Shown here piece after piece: positions 25,124-34,176 of a stretch of 34,176 nt of DNA. A program made the translations under genes and the position numbers. The notes below the pieces were generated by a model, which saw only the letters and a list, made by a program, of their open reading frames with translations, was not told the DNA's origin and ran no database searches. Numbering within the stretch: the first letter of the stretch is position 1; every line of letters begins with the position of its first letter. Source of the stretch: Bordetella parapertussis (GTDB taxonomy: Bacteria; Pseudomonadota; Gammaproteobacteria; Burkholderiales; SG8-41); contig CAMDSO010000037.1 of assembly GCA_945906935.1 (NCBI GenBank), forward strand, positions 1 to 34,176, in the 5' to 3' direction.

Positions 25124-27478
25124 TTATTTACGGAGTTTTGCCTGAAACTCTTCTTGTAACGCTTTAATCAGACACGCCATTTCTGCATCAACTTCGGCAT
25201 CTGTTAGCGTCTTCGAAGTATCTTGCATTAACACACGAAACGCAACACTTTTTTTATCTGAATCAATGCCTTTGCCGCGATATACGTCAAAAGGGGCGAG
25301 ATCAAAAACGAGCCTGGAAGCAACCTTTTTCATCGCCGTAACCATCGCCTCCGTTACGGCCGATTCATCGACTTCCACCGCGATATCCCGCCGCACCACG
25401 GGTTGCCGCGAGAACTCCTGAAACTGCAGCAAAGCCGTATCTGAGAGAATTTCGAGGTTTATTTCAAAACATATTGGTTCATAAGGTAAATCATATTTCT
25501 GCTGTAGCGCTGGATGAAGCTGACCGATGACGCCACAATGGCGACCATCAACAACGATGGCGGCCGAACGTCCAGGGTGCAAAGCGTCGCATTGCGTCGG
25601 CTCAAAACGAATTGAGCGCCCGCCGAGCAGTGTTTCAACATCCGCCTTCACATCATAAAAGTCGACCCTGCGTTTAGCCGTACCCCACTGTTCCGAAACT
25701 GCACCGCCGTACGCCAATCCACCGATCATGCGGCGCTGACCGTAGCCGTCCGCAACACGTTCGTAACAACTACCGATCTCGAACAAGCGAACCCGCTCCT
25801 GTTGGCGCGCCAGGTTGAGCTTTAGGCAATCGACCAGACTGCCAAAAAGGCTCGAGCGCATCACGCTCATGTGGGCTGCAATCGGATTGGCCAGCTTTAA
25901 CGGTGCATCGTTGCCTGAAAACTCACGCTCCCAACTTTCATCAACAAAGCTATAACTGACGATTTCCTGATAGTCACGCGCCACCATGCGGCTGCGTAAT
26001 TTTCGACTAGTGAGTCGTGTCTCCCGCGCCGGCAGGATTACCGCCGGGCCGTATAGCTTGCCCTCAGGAATGCGGTCGTAGCCGCGCACACGCGCCACCT
26101 CTTCGATCAAATCCTCTTCAATGGCCAGATCGAAACGGTAGGCCGGAGGTGTCACCAGGAACACATCATCCTGTTGCTCGTAGACATAGTCCAAGCGAGT
26201 GAAGATGTCCGCCACTTCCTGCTCCGTCAGCGCGATACCCAACACGCGCTCAGCTCGCGCCCGCCGCATACTTACCACTGGCCGCGCCGGCAATGGTGCA
26301 CGCGCTTCGGCAACGGGCCCCGCCTGACCGCCGCAAATTTCGAGTATCAACCCGGCTGCACGTTCAAGCGCCTCGCCGGTGGCGGCAAAATCAACGCCAC
26401 GCTCAAAACGATACGACGAATCGGACCCGAAACCGAGTGTGCGGGACTTACCGGCTATCGCCACCGGCGCGAAGAATGCGCTCTCCAGCAACACGTCCGA
26501 AGTGTCGTCTGTGACACCGCTCTCCGCGCCGCCCATGATGCCGGCCAACGCCAGAGCTTTTTTCTGATCCGCGATCACCAGCAAGGACGGATCCAGCGTC
26601 AGGCTCTGGCCATTCAATACCTTCAGCGTCTCGCCGCTGTGCGCCTGGCGTACACGAATACCGCCCTCGATCGCTGCAAAATCAAACGCATGCAAAGGCT
26701 GACCCAGTTCAAGCATGACGTAGTTGGTGACGTCTACCACCGCACTGATGCTACGCAGACCGCTACGCTCCAAACGCTTTAGCAGCCAGCGCGGACTGGG
26801 CGCACGCGCATTGAGGCCACGTAGAATACGCGCCGAATAAAGAGGACAGGCATCCCCCGCCTCCAGGGCAATCTCTATCCGATCCGTGATTTGTTCTGCA
26901 ACCACGGCCTTTAGAATAGCCTGCATGGCAGCGCCGGTCATCGCGGCCACCTCACGCGCCACGCCCAGCATGCTCAGGCAATCACCGCGATTCGGCGTCG
27001 GTTTGATGGTGATCAGACGATCGTCCAGATCGAGCACCTTGCGTAAATCAACTCCCAGTGGCGTGTCAGCCGGTAACGCCATCAGGCCGGAAGCGTCTTC
27101 CGCAATGCCCAACTCTTTCGCCGAACACAGCATGCCGCTCGACTCGACACCACGCACCTTGGCCTGACGGATTTCAAGGCCGGGCAATTTGGCGCCCACG
27201 GTAGCCAGCGCGACGCGCATGCCGACGGCCACGTTCGGCGCACCACAAACCACCGTGATGGTGTCAGTGCCGGTATTGACACTGCACACCTGCAAGCGAT
27301 CGGCAGAGGGGTGCTTGGCCAGCTCCAAAACCTCAGCGGTAATCACGCCACTAAAAGGCGGTGCCGCGGCTTCAACCGCATCCACGTCAAGACCGCACAT
27401 CATCAGTACATCGGCCAGCGCCGCACTGGTAATCGGCGGGTCGATAATTGTACGCAACCAGTTTTCGGAAAATTTCAT
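25124..27478 (-). CDS. pheT: Phenylalanyl-tRNA synthetase beta subunit
   Basis: The large subunit of the alpha2-beta2 enzyme that charges tRNA-Phe. The 784-aa protein has the expected order. The EMAP-like tRNA-binding OB domain is at about 40-148 (VLELAKHPSADRLQVC). The B3/B4 editing domain is at about 210-370 (RSISAVVDVTNYVMLELGQPLHAFD). The B5 domain is near 400-470, then a class II-like core. The ferredoxin-like anticodon-binding domain covers roughly the last 95 residues (RQPVVRRDIAVEVDE ... VAFRVLMQD). Length is close to that of E. coli PheT (795 aa). It follows pheS by 68 nt. Confidence 0.97.
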   Translation of the reverse strand: MKFSENWLRTIIDPPITSAALADVLMMCGLDVDAVEAAAPPFSGVITAEVLELAKHPSADRLQVCSVNTGTDTITVVCGAPNVAVGMRVALATVGAKLPGLEIRQAKVRGVESSGMLCSAKELGIAEDASGLMALPADTPLGVDLRKVLDLDDRLITIKPTPNRGDCLSMLGVAREVAAMTGAAMQAILKAVVAEQITDRIEIALEAGDACPLYSARILRGLNARAPSPRWLLKRLERSGLRSISAVVDVTNYVMLELGQPLHAFDFAAIEGGIRVRQAHSGETLKVLNGQSLTLDPSLLVIADQKKALALAGIMGGAESGVTDDTSDVLLESAFFAPVAIAGKSRTLGFGSDSSYRFERGVDFAATGEALERAAGLILEICGGQAGPVAEARAPLPARPVVSMRRARAERVLGIALTEQEVADIFTRLDYVYEQQDDVFLVTPPAYRFDLAIEEDLIEEVARVRGYDRIPEGKLYGPAVILPARETRLTSRKLRSRMVARDYQEIVSYSFVDESWEREFSGNDAPLKLANPIAAHMSVMRSSLFGSLVDCLKLNLARQQERVRLFEIGSCYERVADGYGQRRMIGGLAYGGAVSEQWGTAKRRVDFYDVKADVETLLGGRSIRFEPTQCDALHPGRSAAIVVDGRHCGVIGQLHPALQQKYDLPYEPICFEINLEILSDTALLQFQEFSRQPVVRRDIAVEVDESAVTEAMVTAMKKVASRLVFDLAPFDVYRGKGIDSDKKSVAFRVLMQDTSKTLTDAEVDAEMACLIKALQEEFQAKLRK

Positions 27479-27546
27479 AGGGGTTTCTGCAATCGCACCG
27501 GGAAAATCCGGATCAATTTAACGCGGCGTAACAGCCCGCGCGGACA

Positions 27547-28587
<1,041 letters not shown>

Positions 28588-28596
28588 TCAGTTTGT

Positions 28597-28956
28597 TCAG
28601 ACGCCGAGAGTGGCTTTGGCTTTCTCGACAAACTTCGCAAAGGCCGGCTTGTCCATCACCGCGATATCAGCGAGGACCTTACGGTCGACGAGAATCTCGG
28701 CTTTGTTCAGGCCGTTCATGAACACACTGTAAGACATGCCGTGCTCACGCGCCGCGGCATTGATACGGGCAATCCACAGACTGCGGAAATCGCGCTTTTT
28801 GTTGCGGCGGTCGCGATAGGCATACTGCCCGGCGCGCATGACCGCTTCATTGGCGACCCGGAATACGTTATTGCGGCGACCGCGAAAACCCTTGGCACGG
28901 GCCAGTACTTTTTTGTGACTGGCGCGCGCGGTAACTCCACGTTTGACTCTTGGCAT
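28597..28956 (-). CDS. rplT: 50S ribosomal protein L20
   Basis: This 119-aa basic protein binds 23S rRNA early in 50S assembly. It starts [35 protein letters not shown], the conserved L20 N-terminus, and continues [33 protein letters not shown] precedes the ATG. It is 12 nt after rpmI, the standard order. In E. coli L20 represses translation of rpmI-rplT by binding its mRNA; whether this applies here cannot be read off. A terminator hairpin follows. Confidence 0.98.
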   Translation of the reverse strand: MPRVKRGVTARASHKKVLARAKGFRGRRNNVFRVANEAVMRAGQYAYRDRRNKKRDFRSLWIARINAAAREHGMSYSVFMNGLNKAEILVDRKVLADIAVMDKPAFAKFVEKAKATLGV

Positions 28957-28968
28957 TTTCGGACTCCC

Positions 28969-29166
28969 CTAAGCGTACGGCAGCATGGCGTGAACGGAAC
29001 CAGTGTCGCTGTGATGCACACTGGTCGCATTGCGCAACTGACGTTTACGCTTGGTAGTCTTCTTGGTCAGAATATGGCGGCGAAACGCTGAACCGCGTTT
29101 GACCCGACCGCTGCCGGTCACTCTAAAGCGCTTTTTGGCGCCGCTCTTCGACTTCATCTTGGGCAT
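28969..29166 (-). CDS. rpmI: 50S ribosomal protein L35
   Basis: This 65-aa basic ribosomal protein reads [18 protein letters not shown] then [22 protein letters not shown], matching L35 throughout. GAGGGAGCAGTC lies directly before the ATG. It sits between infC and rplT as in nearly all bacteria. Confidence 0.98.
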   Translation of the reverse strand: MPKMKSKSGAKKRFRVTGSGRVKRGSAFRRHILTKKTTKRKRQLRNATSVHHSDTGSVHAMLPYA

Positions 29167-29198
29167 GACTGCTCCCTCTTTTTACATAGCGCCAGGTG

Positions 29199-29213
29199 CT
29201 TCCCTGAGGGAAG
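29199..29213. other. Small hairpin in the infC-rpmI gap
   Basis: CTTCCCTGAGGGAAG forms a six-pair stem with a TGA loop in the 76-nt gap between infC and rpmI. It could be part of a ribosomal-protein autoregulatory leader, as is known for L20 in E. coli, but I see no further match to that structure. Confidence 0.3.
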
Positions 29214-29242
29214 ACTTCGGGGACCCGGACAACTACTTATGG

Positions 29243-29857
29243 TTACTGCTGATTCTTTTCTTCGACCGCCGCTGCTACGGGCTCCGTGGCAGCCTCGGGT
29301 TTCGCCGGCTTTTTCTCAGGCGTTGTCGCCACTGGCTTCAAGACTTTCTTCGGCGAGAGCACCATCACCATCTGGCGCCCTTCCATCTTCGGATACTGCT
29401 CGATCACGGCAAACGGCTCGAGATCATTCTTGACCCGCTCGATCAGGCGCAAACCAAACTCCTGATGCGCCATTTCACGACCACGGAAACGCAACGTGAC
29501 TTTCGTCTTGTCGCCTTCCTCGAGAAACCGCGTCAGGTTGCGCAACTTGATCTTGTAGTCACCCTCGTCAGTACTCGGCCGGAACTTGACCTCTTTAACG
29601 ATAATCTGTTTTTGCTTGAGCTTGGCCTCGTGCCGCTTCTTGCTCTCGCGGTACTTGAACTTGCCGTAATCCATGATGCGGCAGACCGGCGGCACCGCCG
29701 TCGGCGCAATTTCAACCAGATCAAGTTCAGCCGCTTCCGCCTGCGCAACTGCAGAAGCAATGGTGACGATACCAACCTGCTCGCCGTTCGGTCCGATCAA
29801 CCTGATTTCGGACGCGTTAATTTCGCCGTTTATACGCGGCTCTTTTTCCTGAATGAT
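29243..29857 (-). CDS. infC: Translation initiation factor IF-3 (ATC start)
   Basis: IF-3 binds the 30S subunit and checks start-codon pairing. The conserved N-terminus [15 protein letters not shown] lies upstream of any ATG or TTG, so the true start must be a rare codon. ATC at 29855-29857 follows GCGAGG with seven-base spacing and gives a 204-aa protein beginning with an IQEKEPR leader; ATT at the next codon is an alternative. A non-AUG start is a known feature of infC, by which IF-3 limits its own synthesis. The linker and C-domain ([15 protein letters not shown] ... [27 protein letters not shown]) are intact, followed by a Lys/Pro/Ala/Glu-rich tail. It lies 25 nt after thrS. Confidence 0.95.
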   Translation of the reverse strand: MIQEKEPRINGEINASEIRLIGPNGEQVGIVTIASAVAQAEAAELDLVEIAPTAVPPVCRIMDYGKFKYRESKKRHEAKLKQKQIIVKEVKFRPSTDEGDYKIKLRNLTRFLEEGDKTKVTLRFRGREMAHQEFGLRLIERVKNDLEPFAVIEQYPKMEGRQMVMVLSPKKVLKPVATTPEKKPAKPEAATEPVAAAVEEKNQQ

Positions 29858-29882
29858 ACAAAAACCTCGCTATATCAAAAAG

Positions 29883-31799
29883 TTATGCCGCACGCCCGAA
29901 ATTTTGCGCCTCGTTTTGAAGGCGCTTAATGAAGACCGAAACAGGCATTTGCCCAAGATCTTCACCTTTGCGGGTTCGCACGGCAACGGTCTGCGCGGCC
30001 AATTCTTTGTCACCCAGAATGATCTGGTAAGGCAGCTTTTGCAGACTATGTTCTCGAATTTTATAGGTTATTTTCTCATTTCTCAAGTCGCCGACCGCGC
30101 GCAGCCCCGATTGTTGCAATTGTTTGAGCACATCTTCGGCGTAGGCGGCCTGATTAGCGGTGATATTCATCACCACCACCTGCACGGGCGACAACCAAAC
30201 CGGCAGCGCGCCGGCAAAATTCTCAATCAGAATGCCGATGAAGCGTTCCATCGAACCGACAATCGCACGGTGCAGCATGACCGGCGTCTTGCGCGTGTTG
30301 TCCTCATCGACATACTCGGCGCCCAGACGTCCAGGCATGGAGAAGTCAACCTGTATGGTGCCGCACTGCCAAACGCGACCGATCGAATCTTTCAGCGAGA
30401 ACTCGATCTTAGGGCCGTAAAACGCCCCCTCGCCCGGCAAGGTTTCCCACGCCACGCCCTTGGCATCCAAGGCATCGGCGAGCGCTTTCTCTGCAACATC
30501 CCAAGTCTCATCAGCCCCGACCCGCTTGGGCGGTCGCGTCGAGAGCTTGTAAATGATGTCGTCAAAACCAAAGTCATGATAGACGCCGATCAGCAGATCG
30601 ATAAACTGCGCGACCTCGGGCTGAATTTGCGCCGGCGTGCAGAAAATGTGCCCGTCGTCCTGCGTAAAGCCGCGCACCCGCATGATGCCGTGCAAGGCCC
30701 CCGAGGGTTCGTTGCGATGACAGGCGCCGAATTCGCCATAGCGCAGCGGCAGGTCACGGTAGCTGTGCAGACCGGCGTTATAAATTTGCACATGTCCCGG
30801 GCAGTTCATCGGCTTGATCGCGTAATCACGATTCTCGCTCGACGTGGTGAACATGTTTTCCTTGTAATTCTCCCAGTGGCCGGATTTTTCCCACAGAGAA
30901 CGGTCGAGAATCTGCGGGCAACGCACCTCTTTGTAGCCATGCCCCTGATAAATACGCCGCATGTATTGCTCGACCTGCTGCCACAAGGTCCAGCCGTGCG
31001 GATGCCAGAACACCAGGCCTGGCGCCTCTTCCTGCATATGAAACAGGTCGAGCTGTTTGGCGAGCCGACGGTGATCCCGCTTTTCGGCCTCTTCCAACAT
31101 GTGCAGATAGGCCTCGAGCTCATCTTTTTTCGCCCATGCCGTGCCATAAATCCGCTGCAGCATTTCATTCTTCGAGTCGCCACGCCAGTAGGCGCCGGCG
31201 ACCTTCATCAGCTTGAAGGCTTTCAACTTGCCGGTCGATGGCACGTGCGGACCGCGGCAGAGGTCGACGAAATCCCCCTCCCGATAGAGAGACACGGCCT
31301 GATCAGCCGGAATCGAGGCAATGATTTCCGCCTTGTAGTGCTCGCCAATCGACTTAAAGAACTCCACCGCCTTGTCGCGCGGCCACTCTTCGCGCGTCAC
31401 CGGAATATCGCGCTTGGCGAGTTCCGCCATGCGCTTCTCGATCGCCTGCAGATCTTCAGGGGTAAACGGTCGCCGATACGAAAAATCGTAATAAAAGCCG
31501 TTATCAATCACCGGTCCGATGGTGACCTGGGCGTCGGGAAACAATTCTTTCACCGCAAAGGCCAGCAAATGCGCGGTCGAGTGACGAATCAGGTCAAGAC
31601 CGTCGGCGTCCTTGTCGGTGATGATCGCCAGCTCGGCATCCGCCTCGATCACATGCGACAGATCAACCAGATTGCCGTTGACGCGACCACCCAGGGCGGC
31701 CTTCGCCAACCCGGGGCCGATGGAGGCGGCGACCTGTGCAACCGACACCGCAGTTTCGAACGGACGCGATGAACCGTCCGGCAGCTTCACATTGATCAT
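29883..31799 (-). CDS. thrS: Threonyl-tRNA synthetase
   Basis: This class II synthetase charges tRNA-Thr. The 638-aa protein starts at ATG 31799 ([10 protein letters not shown]), matching the usual N-terminus; an open frame nine codons longer is not needed. A TGS domain (1 to about 60) is followed by the editing domain with HSTAHLLA, in which the histidines clear mischarged Ser-tRNA. The catalytic core holds [14 protein letters not shown] and [25 protein letters not shown] (motif 2), then the anticodon-binding domain (about 530 onwards, [12 protein letters not shown]). It is the first gene of the translation operon and is preceded by a terminator-like hairpin in its leader. Confidence 0.97.
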   Translation of the reverse strand: MINVKLPDGSSRPFETAVSVAQVAASIGPGLAKAALGGRVNGNLVDLSHVIEADAELAIITDKDADGLDLIRHSTAHLLAFAVKELFPDAQVTIGPVIDNGFYYDFSYRRPFTPEDLQAIEKRMAELAKRDIPVTREEWPRDKAVEFFKSIGEHYKAEIIASIPADQAVSLYREGDFVDLCRGPHVPSTGKLKAFKLMKVAGAYWRGDSKNEMLQRIYGTAWAKKDELEAYLHMLEEAEKRDHRRLAKQLDLFHMQEEAPGLVFWHPHGWTLWQQVEQYMRRIYQGHGYKEVRCPQILDRSLWEKSGHWENYKENMFTTSSENRDYAIKPMNCPGHVQIYNAGLHSYRDLPLRYGEFGACHRNEPSGALHGIMRVRGFTQDDGHIFCTPAQIQPEVAQFIDLLIGVYHDFGFDDIIYKLSTRPPKRVGADETWDVAEKALADALDAKGVAWETLPGEGAFYGPKIEFSLKDSIGRVWQCGTIQVDFSMPGRLGAEYVDEDNTRKTPVMLHRAIVGSMERFIGILIENFAGALPVWLSPVQVVVMNITANQAAYAEDVLKQLQQSGLRAVGDLRNEKITYKIREHSLQKLPYQIILGDKELAAQTVAVRTRKGEDLGQMPVSVFIKRLQNEAQNFGRAA

Positions 31800-31824
31800 T
31801 TCAAAAATCCCGGTAACAAAAAAC

Positions 31825-31851
31825 AAAAAGTGCGGACCAGCCGCACTTTTT
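31825..31851 (-). terminator. Intrinsic terminator / attenuator in the thrS leader
   Basis: On the minus strand AAAAAGTGCGG, loop CTGGT and CCGCACTTTTT form an 11-base-pair stem followed by GTTTTTTG, a textbook Rho-independent terminator. It ends about 25 nt before the thrS ATG, and a promoter lies about 170 nt upstream of it. No other gene on either strand needs a terminator here, so it most likely controls thrS itself. Confidence 0.8.
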
Positions 31852-31866
31852 ATTGACAGGACAAAA

Positions 31867-31906
31867 CGCGACTAGCGAACCGGCGGCATAACGATACTAG
31901 TTCGCG
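31867..31906 (-). promoter_or_regulatory. Two mutually exclusive stems in the thrS leader
   Basis: The left arm CGCGAACTAG (31897-31906) can pair with CTAGTCGCG (31867-31875), with one bulged A. Alternatively GCGAAC within that arm can pair with GTTCGC (31875-31880). Both use the same left arm, so only one can form at a time, as in leader switches. I did not find an obvious antiterminator that pairs with the terminator arm. Confidence 0.35.
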
Positions 31907-31913
31907 GTGTCAT
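31872..31913 (-). CDS. Possible 13-aa leader peptide in the thrS leader
   Basis: Reads MTPRTSIVMPPVR, with a GGAAG...GCGAG purine stretch upstream of the ATG. It has two Thr codons early (ACA, ACT), and its stop codon lies in the right arm of a local stem. It lies between the putative transcription start and the terminator. Two threonines are few for a classic attenuation peptide, so this is tentative. Confidence 0.3.
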   Translation of the reverse strand: MTPRTSIVMPPVR

Positions 31914-32021
31914 AACGCTCGCTTCCGTATCCGACGTTCGCCGCAGACGGGGTCGCCGCCTTGCGTCACATTTGTATTTGAATTGTTGGTAGGCGCGATT
32001 GGATTCGAAATACGCAACATG

Positions 32022-32027
32022 ATTATA
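32022..32027 (-). promoter_or_regulatory. Extended -10 promoter of the thrS operon
   Basis: The minus strand reads TTTTTGGTATAATC: a perfect TATAAT with TG one base upstream, an extended -10. The -35 is poor, as is common with this class. Transcription should start near 32015, giving a leader of about 215 nt before thrS that contains the hairpins and the terminator. Confidence 0.65.
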
Positions 32028-32388
32028 CCAAAAAGGCACCCACAGGCATCAGCAGGCATTTTAAAGCGACAAGTCGATAATTTCGAACGATTACCGCACC
32101 GCCTTCATTACTGCTGATGACTCTGGAAACGCATAATAAGTGCCACCATAAGTGCCACGGCCCGAAATTAGTCCGAGTCTAATCTGGCATGCGAGTGCAC
32201 GCACCCGCGAATGCGCCTTAGTCCTTTTACAACGCCCCGCCGCACAGTAAATCCATGCAAGATTTTGCGGCATCTTTTTATATGCTGAGTCCGGAGGTAT
32301 AGGCGCTCCCTATCCATATCGGCCAATCCCACCAGTTTTGATTTAGGCAAATCTTTCGGTAGTTTGCAGCAGATAGGCAGTTAGAATT
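32028..32388. other. Gene-free region between the thrS and higBA promoters
   Basis: Two short overlapping minus-strand frames (about 32091-32350) are not recognisable as proteins and look like chance or decay. A 12-bp near-perfect tandem repeat, ATAAGTGCCAC twice at 32136-32158, lies inside. Nothing else is seen. Confidence 0.4.
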
Positions 32389-32417
32389 TTACAAACTGTA
32401 TCTCAATACGATACAAT
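32389..32417 (+). promoter_or_regulatory. higBA promoter with overlapping inverted-repeat operator
   Basis: TTACAA (-35, 32389-32394), 17-bp spacer, TACAAT (-10, 32412-32417). An inverted repeat TGTATC (32397-32402), seven bases, GATACA (32410-32415) occupies the spacer and part of the -10, the right place for a HigA repressor site. The predicted start site falls at about the higB ATG. Confidence 0.55.
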
Positions 32418-32423
32418 TAGAAA

Positions 32424-32702
32424 ATGATCAAAAGCTTCGCCCACAAGGGTCTCGAGAGATTTTTCCTGACGGGCAGCAAAGCAGGCATTCAACCAGCTCA
32501 TGCTGGGAAGCTAGCACGCCAGTTGGCCATCCTAAACGTCGCAACGAGCGCAAAGGAAATGGACAATCCGGGCTGGAAACTGCACCAGTTGACGGGCCGA
32601 GATGCCGGGCACTGGTCGGTTTGGGTAAATGGCAACTGGCGGCTAACCTTTAAATTTTCCGGCGAAGACGCTGAGATTGTGAATTATCAGGACTACCACT
32701 GA
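32424..32702 (+). CDS. higB: HigB-type toxin (RelE-superfamily mRNA endoribonuclease)
   Basis: This 92-aa toxin cleaves mRNA at the ribosome and is neutralised by the adjacent antitoxin. MIKSFAHKGLERFFLTGSKAGIQPAHAGKLARQLAIL is the conserved N-terminus of the HigB/VapI-linked family. The core PGWKLHQLTGRDAGHWSVWVNGNWRLTFKF contains the strand and basic residues (H, R, W, R) of the RelE-fold active site, ending AEIVNYQDYH. The toxin precedes the antitoxin, which is the hig order. The ATG lies close to the predicted transcription start, so the message may have almost no leader. The two genes are four bases apart. Confidence 0.93.
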   Translation: MIKSFAHKGLERFFLTGSKAGIQPAHAGKLARQLAILNVATSAKEMDNPGWKLHQLTGRDAGHWSVWVNGNWRLTFKFSGEDAEIVNYQDYH

Positions 32703-32706
32703 GCCA

Positions 32707-33009
32707 ATGACTATGACCATGTTCAATCCCCCTCACCCCGGCCTCGTGATCAGCGCTGACGTCCTCCCTGAACTCGGACTAACAGTCACTGCGGCCGCAA
32801 AACAATTGGGCGTATCCCGGGTAGCGCTATCCAGAGTCATCAATGGCCGCGCTGCAATCAGTGCCGATATGGCAATTCGATTTGCTCAATGGCTTGGTGG
32901 TAGCGCTGAGACCTGGCTACGGGCGCAGGCCCAATATGACTTGTGGCATGCTAGCCGAGACAAGCGCATTCAAGTTAAACCGGCAAATCGTTCTGGCGTA
33001 TCAGCATGA
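32707..33009 (+). CDS. higA: HigA-type antitoxin (XRE-family HTH)
   Basis: This protein of about 100 aa has an XRE helix-turn-helix: VTAAAKQLGVSRVALSRVINGRAAISADMAIRFAQWLGGSAETWLRAQAQYDLW, the VapI/HigA signature. PPHPGLVISADVLPELGL precedes it. It should bind and inhibit HigB and repress the operon through the TGTATC/GATACA repeat. Translation may begin at ATG 32707 or at the fifth codon (32719, MFNPPHPG), which is the more usual family start. It overlaps no other gene, and the pair stands alone. Confidence 0.93.
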   Translation: MTMTMFNPPHPGLVISADVLPELGLTVTAAAKQLGVSRVALSRVINGRAAISADMAIRFAQWLGGSAETWLRAQAQYDLWHASRDKRIQVKPANRSGVSA

Positions 33010-33337
33010 TCACGTCGAGATAATCCCGGTCAAAATACCGCTACGACCGATTTTCAGGACAGCAAAAAACTCCAATTGCCCTCACCCTCAAGCAGGAACG
33101 CCAAAAGGATAGGGGCTTTTTAGGATGTCACGCCATCCGATGATCGAGAACAAAACAATGACGTAACCCGTGATTTGCTGTTGCTGCCGATTCCAATCAG
33201 AGCAGTCTCGGCAGGTTGTGTCGATCTGCTATTGAGCACCGCTTCTAATCGCAATCGGCCGGGTGATCAACGTGGCGGCGGCAGAACCGTTCAAGAATAT
33301 CTACCGCTGACAATGCTCGCCGTCAGCAGTAGATATT
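33010..33337. other. Gene-free stretch between higA and the Tim44-like gene
   Basis: This 328-nt region between convergent genes holds only short frames without recognisable content. I see no clear terminator hairpin with a T-run, no tRNA and no repeat. Confidence 0.4.
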
Positions 33338-34176
33338 TCAGGTCTGCTGAATGCCGCTGATGAGCCATCCGCTGGCGCCGTCGAGCGGTTTTTCCAGATG
33401 CCAGATTTCGTCGAATGTTTCCGTTGCCGCAGTCGCCGCATCTCGCATCGAGCCGGTGAATCGGACGCTGGCGATATTTTTGTTGTTGTCGGTGACGACC
33501 TCGACCACGGCCGCCTCAAGGCTGATAATCTCGGTGTGTTGAACCACGCCCATCGGGTCGATCTGTGCTGCTATCGCCGAGTAAAATTCAGGCGTCATGT
33601 AATCACGCATCGTCGACACGTCGCGTTTGTCGTTAGCCTGTTGCAGGCGTGTGAAATTCATCTTGGCGTGCACGGCAAACTGCGCAGCATCAAAGCCGGC
33701 CGGAAAAGGGTTCGCTTCAGGTTCAACAACCGGGGCCGCCGCGGCACCGCCAACGGCGCTGCCAATTTGTGGCATACCACCGGCGCCGGGAGCCGGCATT
33801 ACAGGCGCTGGCGCTGCTTCGCCTGCGTTCGCACCCGCGTATTGCAAGTTGTTATTGTCGGCTGGTTTTGAGCGAAACATCTTCCAGGCGAACAGTGCCG
33901 CGGCCGCAAGCAGCACCACCATCAGTATGCTGCCCATCGCGCCCCCCATGCCGCCCCCCCCCATGAACATCGACGCTAGCCCGGCACCGATCGCCAGTCC
34001 GGCCAGAGGTCCAAGCCAACGGCTCATACCCGACGGTTGCGGTGCGGGTGTGGCTGCCGGCGCCGCTGCCGGTGCCGCTTGCTGTGCAGTCCCTTTGGCT
34101 GGTGCTTGTGCGGTGGCGCTGCGCTGCGCACCAACGCTCTTGCCTCCGCCTAGTCGTTGTGCGGCACTCGCATCAA
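33338..34176 (-). CDS. Tim44-like domain membrane protein, N-terminus cut by window edge
   Basis: The frame stays open through the window end, so the gene is partial; about 279 residues are present. The visible part begins DASAAQRLGGGKSVGAQRSA, the region just after the signal peptide in bacterial Tim44-like proteins. A Pro/Ala/Gln linker follows, then two glycine-rich hydrophobic segments (WLGPLAGLAIGAGLASMFM and GSILMVVLLAAAALFAW). A second Pro/Gly/Ala linker precedes the C-terminal Tim44 domain (FDAAQFAVHAKMNFTRLQQANDKRD ... YMTPEFYSAI ... FDEIWHLEKP). An internal ATG at 34027 gives a shorter frame, but the upstream sequence matches the family, so it is not the start. The bacterial family has no settled function; a link to membrane or envelope processes is likely. 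Confidence 0.85.
   Translation of the reverse strand, partial: DASAAQRLGGGKSVGAQRSATAQAPAKGTAQQAAPAAAPAATPAPQPSGMSRWLGPLAGLAIGAGLASMFMGGGGMGGAMGSILMVVLLAAAALFAWKMFRSKPADNNNLQYAGANAGEAAPAPVMPAPGAGGMPQIGSAVGGAAAAPVVEPEANPFPAGFDAAQFAVHAKMNFTRLQQANDKRDVSTMRDYMTPEFYSAIAAQIDPMGVVQHTEIISLEAAVVEVVTDNNKNIASVRFTGSMRDAATAATETFDEIWHLEKPLDGASGWLISGIQQT

Noticed and set aside
29853-31772. 639-codon plus-strand frame opposite thrS
   Set aside because: Fully antisense to thrS, whose domains are unmistakable; the antisense product is rich in Arg, His and Gln and resembles no family.
31911-32020. 36-codon frame MLRISNPIAPTNN... as a Thr leader peptide for thrS
   Set aside because: Its ATG lies one base after the -10 box, upstream of the expected transcription start, so it could not be translated from that promoter.
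32091-32350. Overlapping minus-strand frames that might be a frameshifted integrase
   Set aside because: Neither frame shows a recombinase motif or catalytic residues, so I cannot support a pseudogene call.

Overview
The window looks like a chromosomal segment of a GC-rich betaproteobacterium, probably Burkholderiales or a relative. Four things point there. Five stand-alone Bug-type (TctC-like) periplasmic receptors are present. RpoD carries a long Lys/Pro/Ala-rich N-terminal tail. The order thrS-infC-rpmI-rplT-pheS-pheT-ihfA-merR-tRNA-Pro(GGG) is conserved in this class. A Tim44-like secreted or membrane protein closes the window.

Region 1 (1-7573, all minus strand) is a catabolic and uptake-type accessory block. 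In transcription order it holds an NADPH:quinone-reductase-like MDR enzyme, an alpha/beta hydrolase translationally adjacent to a Bug receptor, a second Bug receptor, a DUF6481-like coiled-coil protein, two tandem Bug receptors, and the start of a GMC flavin oxidoreductase cut by the window edge. No TctA/TctB membrane subunits are present, so the receptors must share a transporter elsewhere or act in sensing.

Region 2 (7832-19363) is mixed housekeeping. It holds a NERD-nuclease/UvrD-like helicase fusion, rpoD, hflX, a ROK fructokinase (mak-like), an unrecognised 285-aa protein, a ModA-like binding protein and aminopeptidase N.

Region 3 (19538-24313) is accessory: an MFS exporter, a fifth Bug receptor, a small ABM monooxygenase, a cupin, and a lower-GC patch with a secreted hypothetical protein and possible gene remnants lying against the 3' end of tRNA-Pro.

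Region 4 (24314-32027, minus strand) is the translation operon, read thrS, infC (ATC start), rpmI, rplT, pheS, pheT, ihfA, merR, tRNA-Pro. An extended -10 promoter lies about 220 nt before thrS. A strong intrinsic-terminator hairpin sits between that promoter and thrS, and a second one lies between rplT and pheS. Both synthetase genes are therefore reachable only by read-through, which makes transcription attenuation the most interesting regulatory hypothesis here.

Region 5 (32389-34176) holds a HigBA toxin-antitoxin pair with a recognisable promoter/operator, a gene-free stretch, and the C-terminal part of a Tim44-domain protein cut by the window edge. I found no CRISPR array, no rRNA and no intact insertion sequence. 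Most of the window is ordinary, and I do not see a clearly new multi-gene system.
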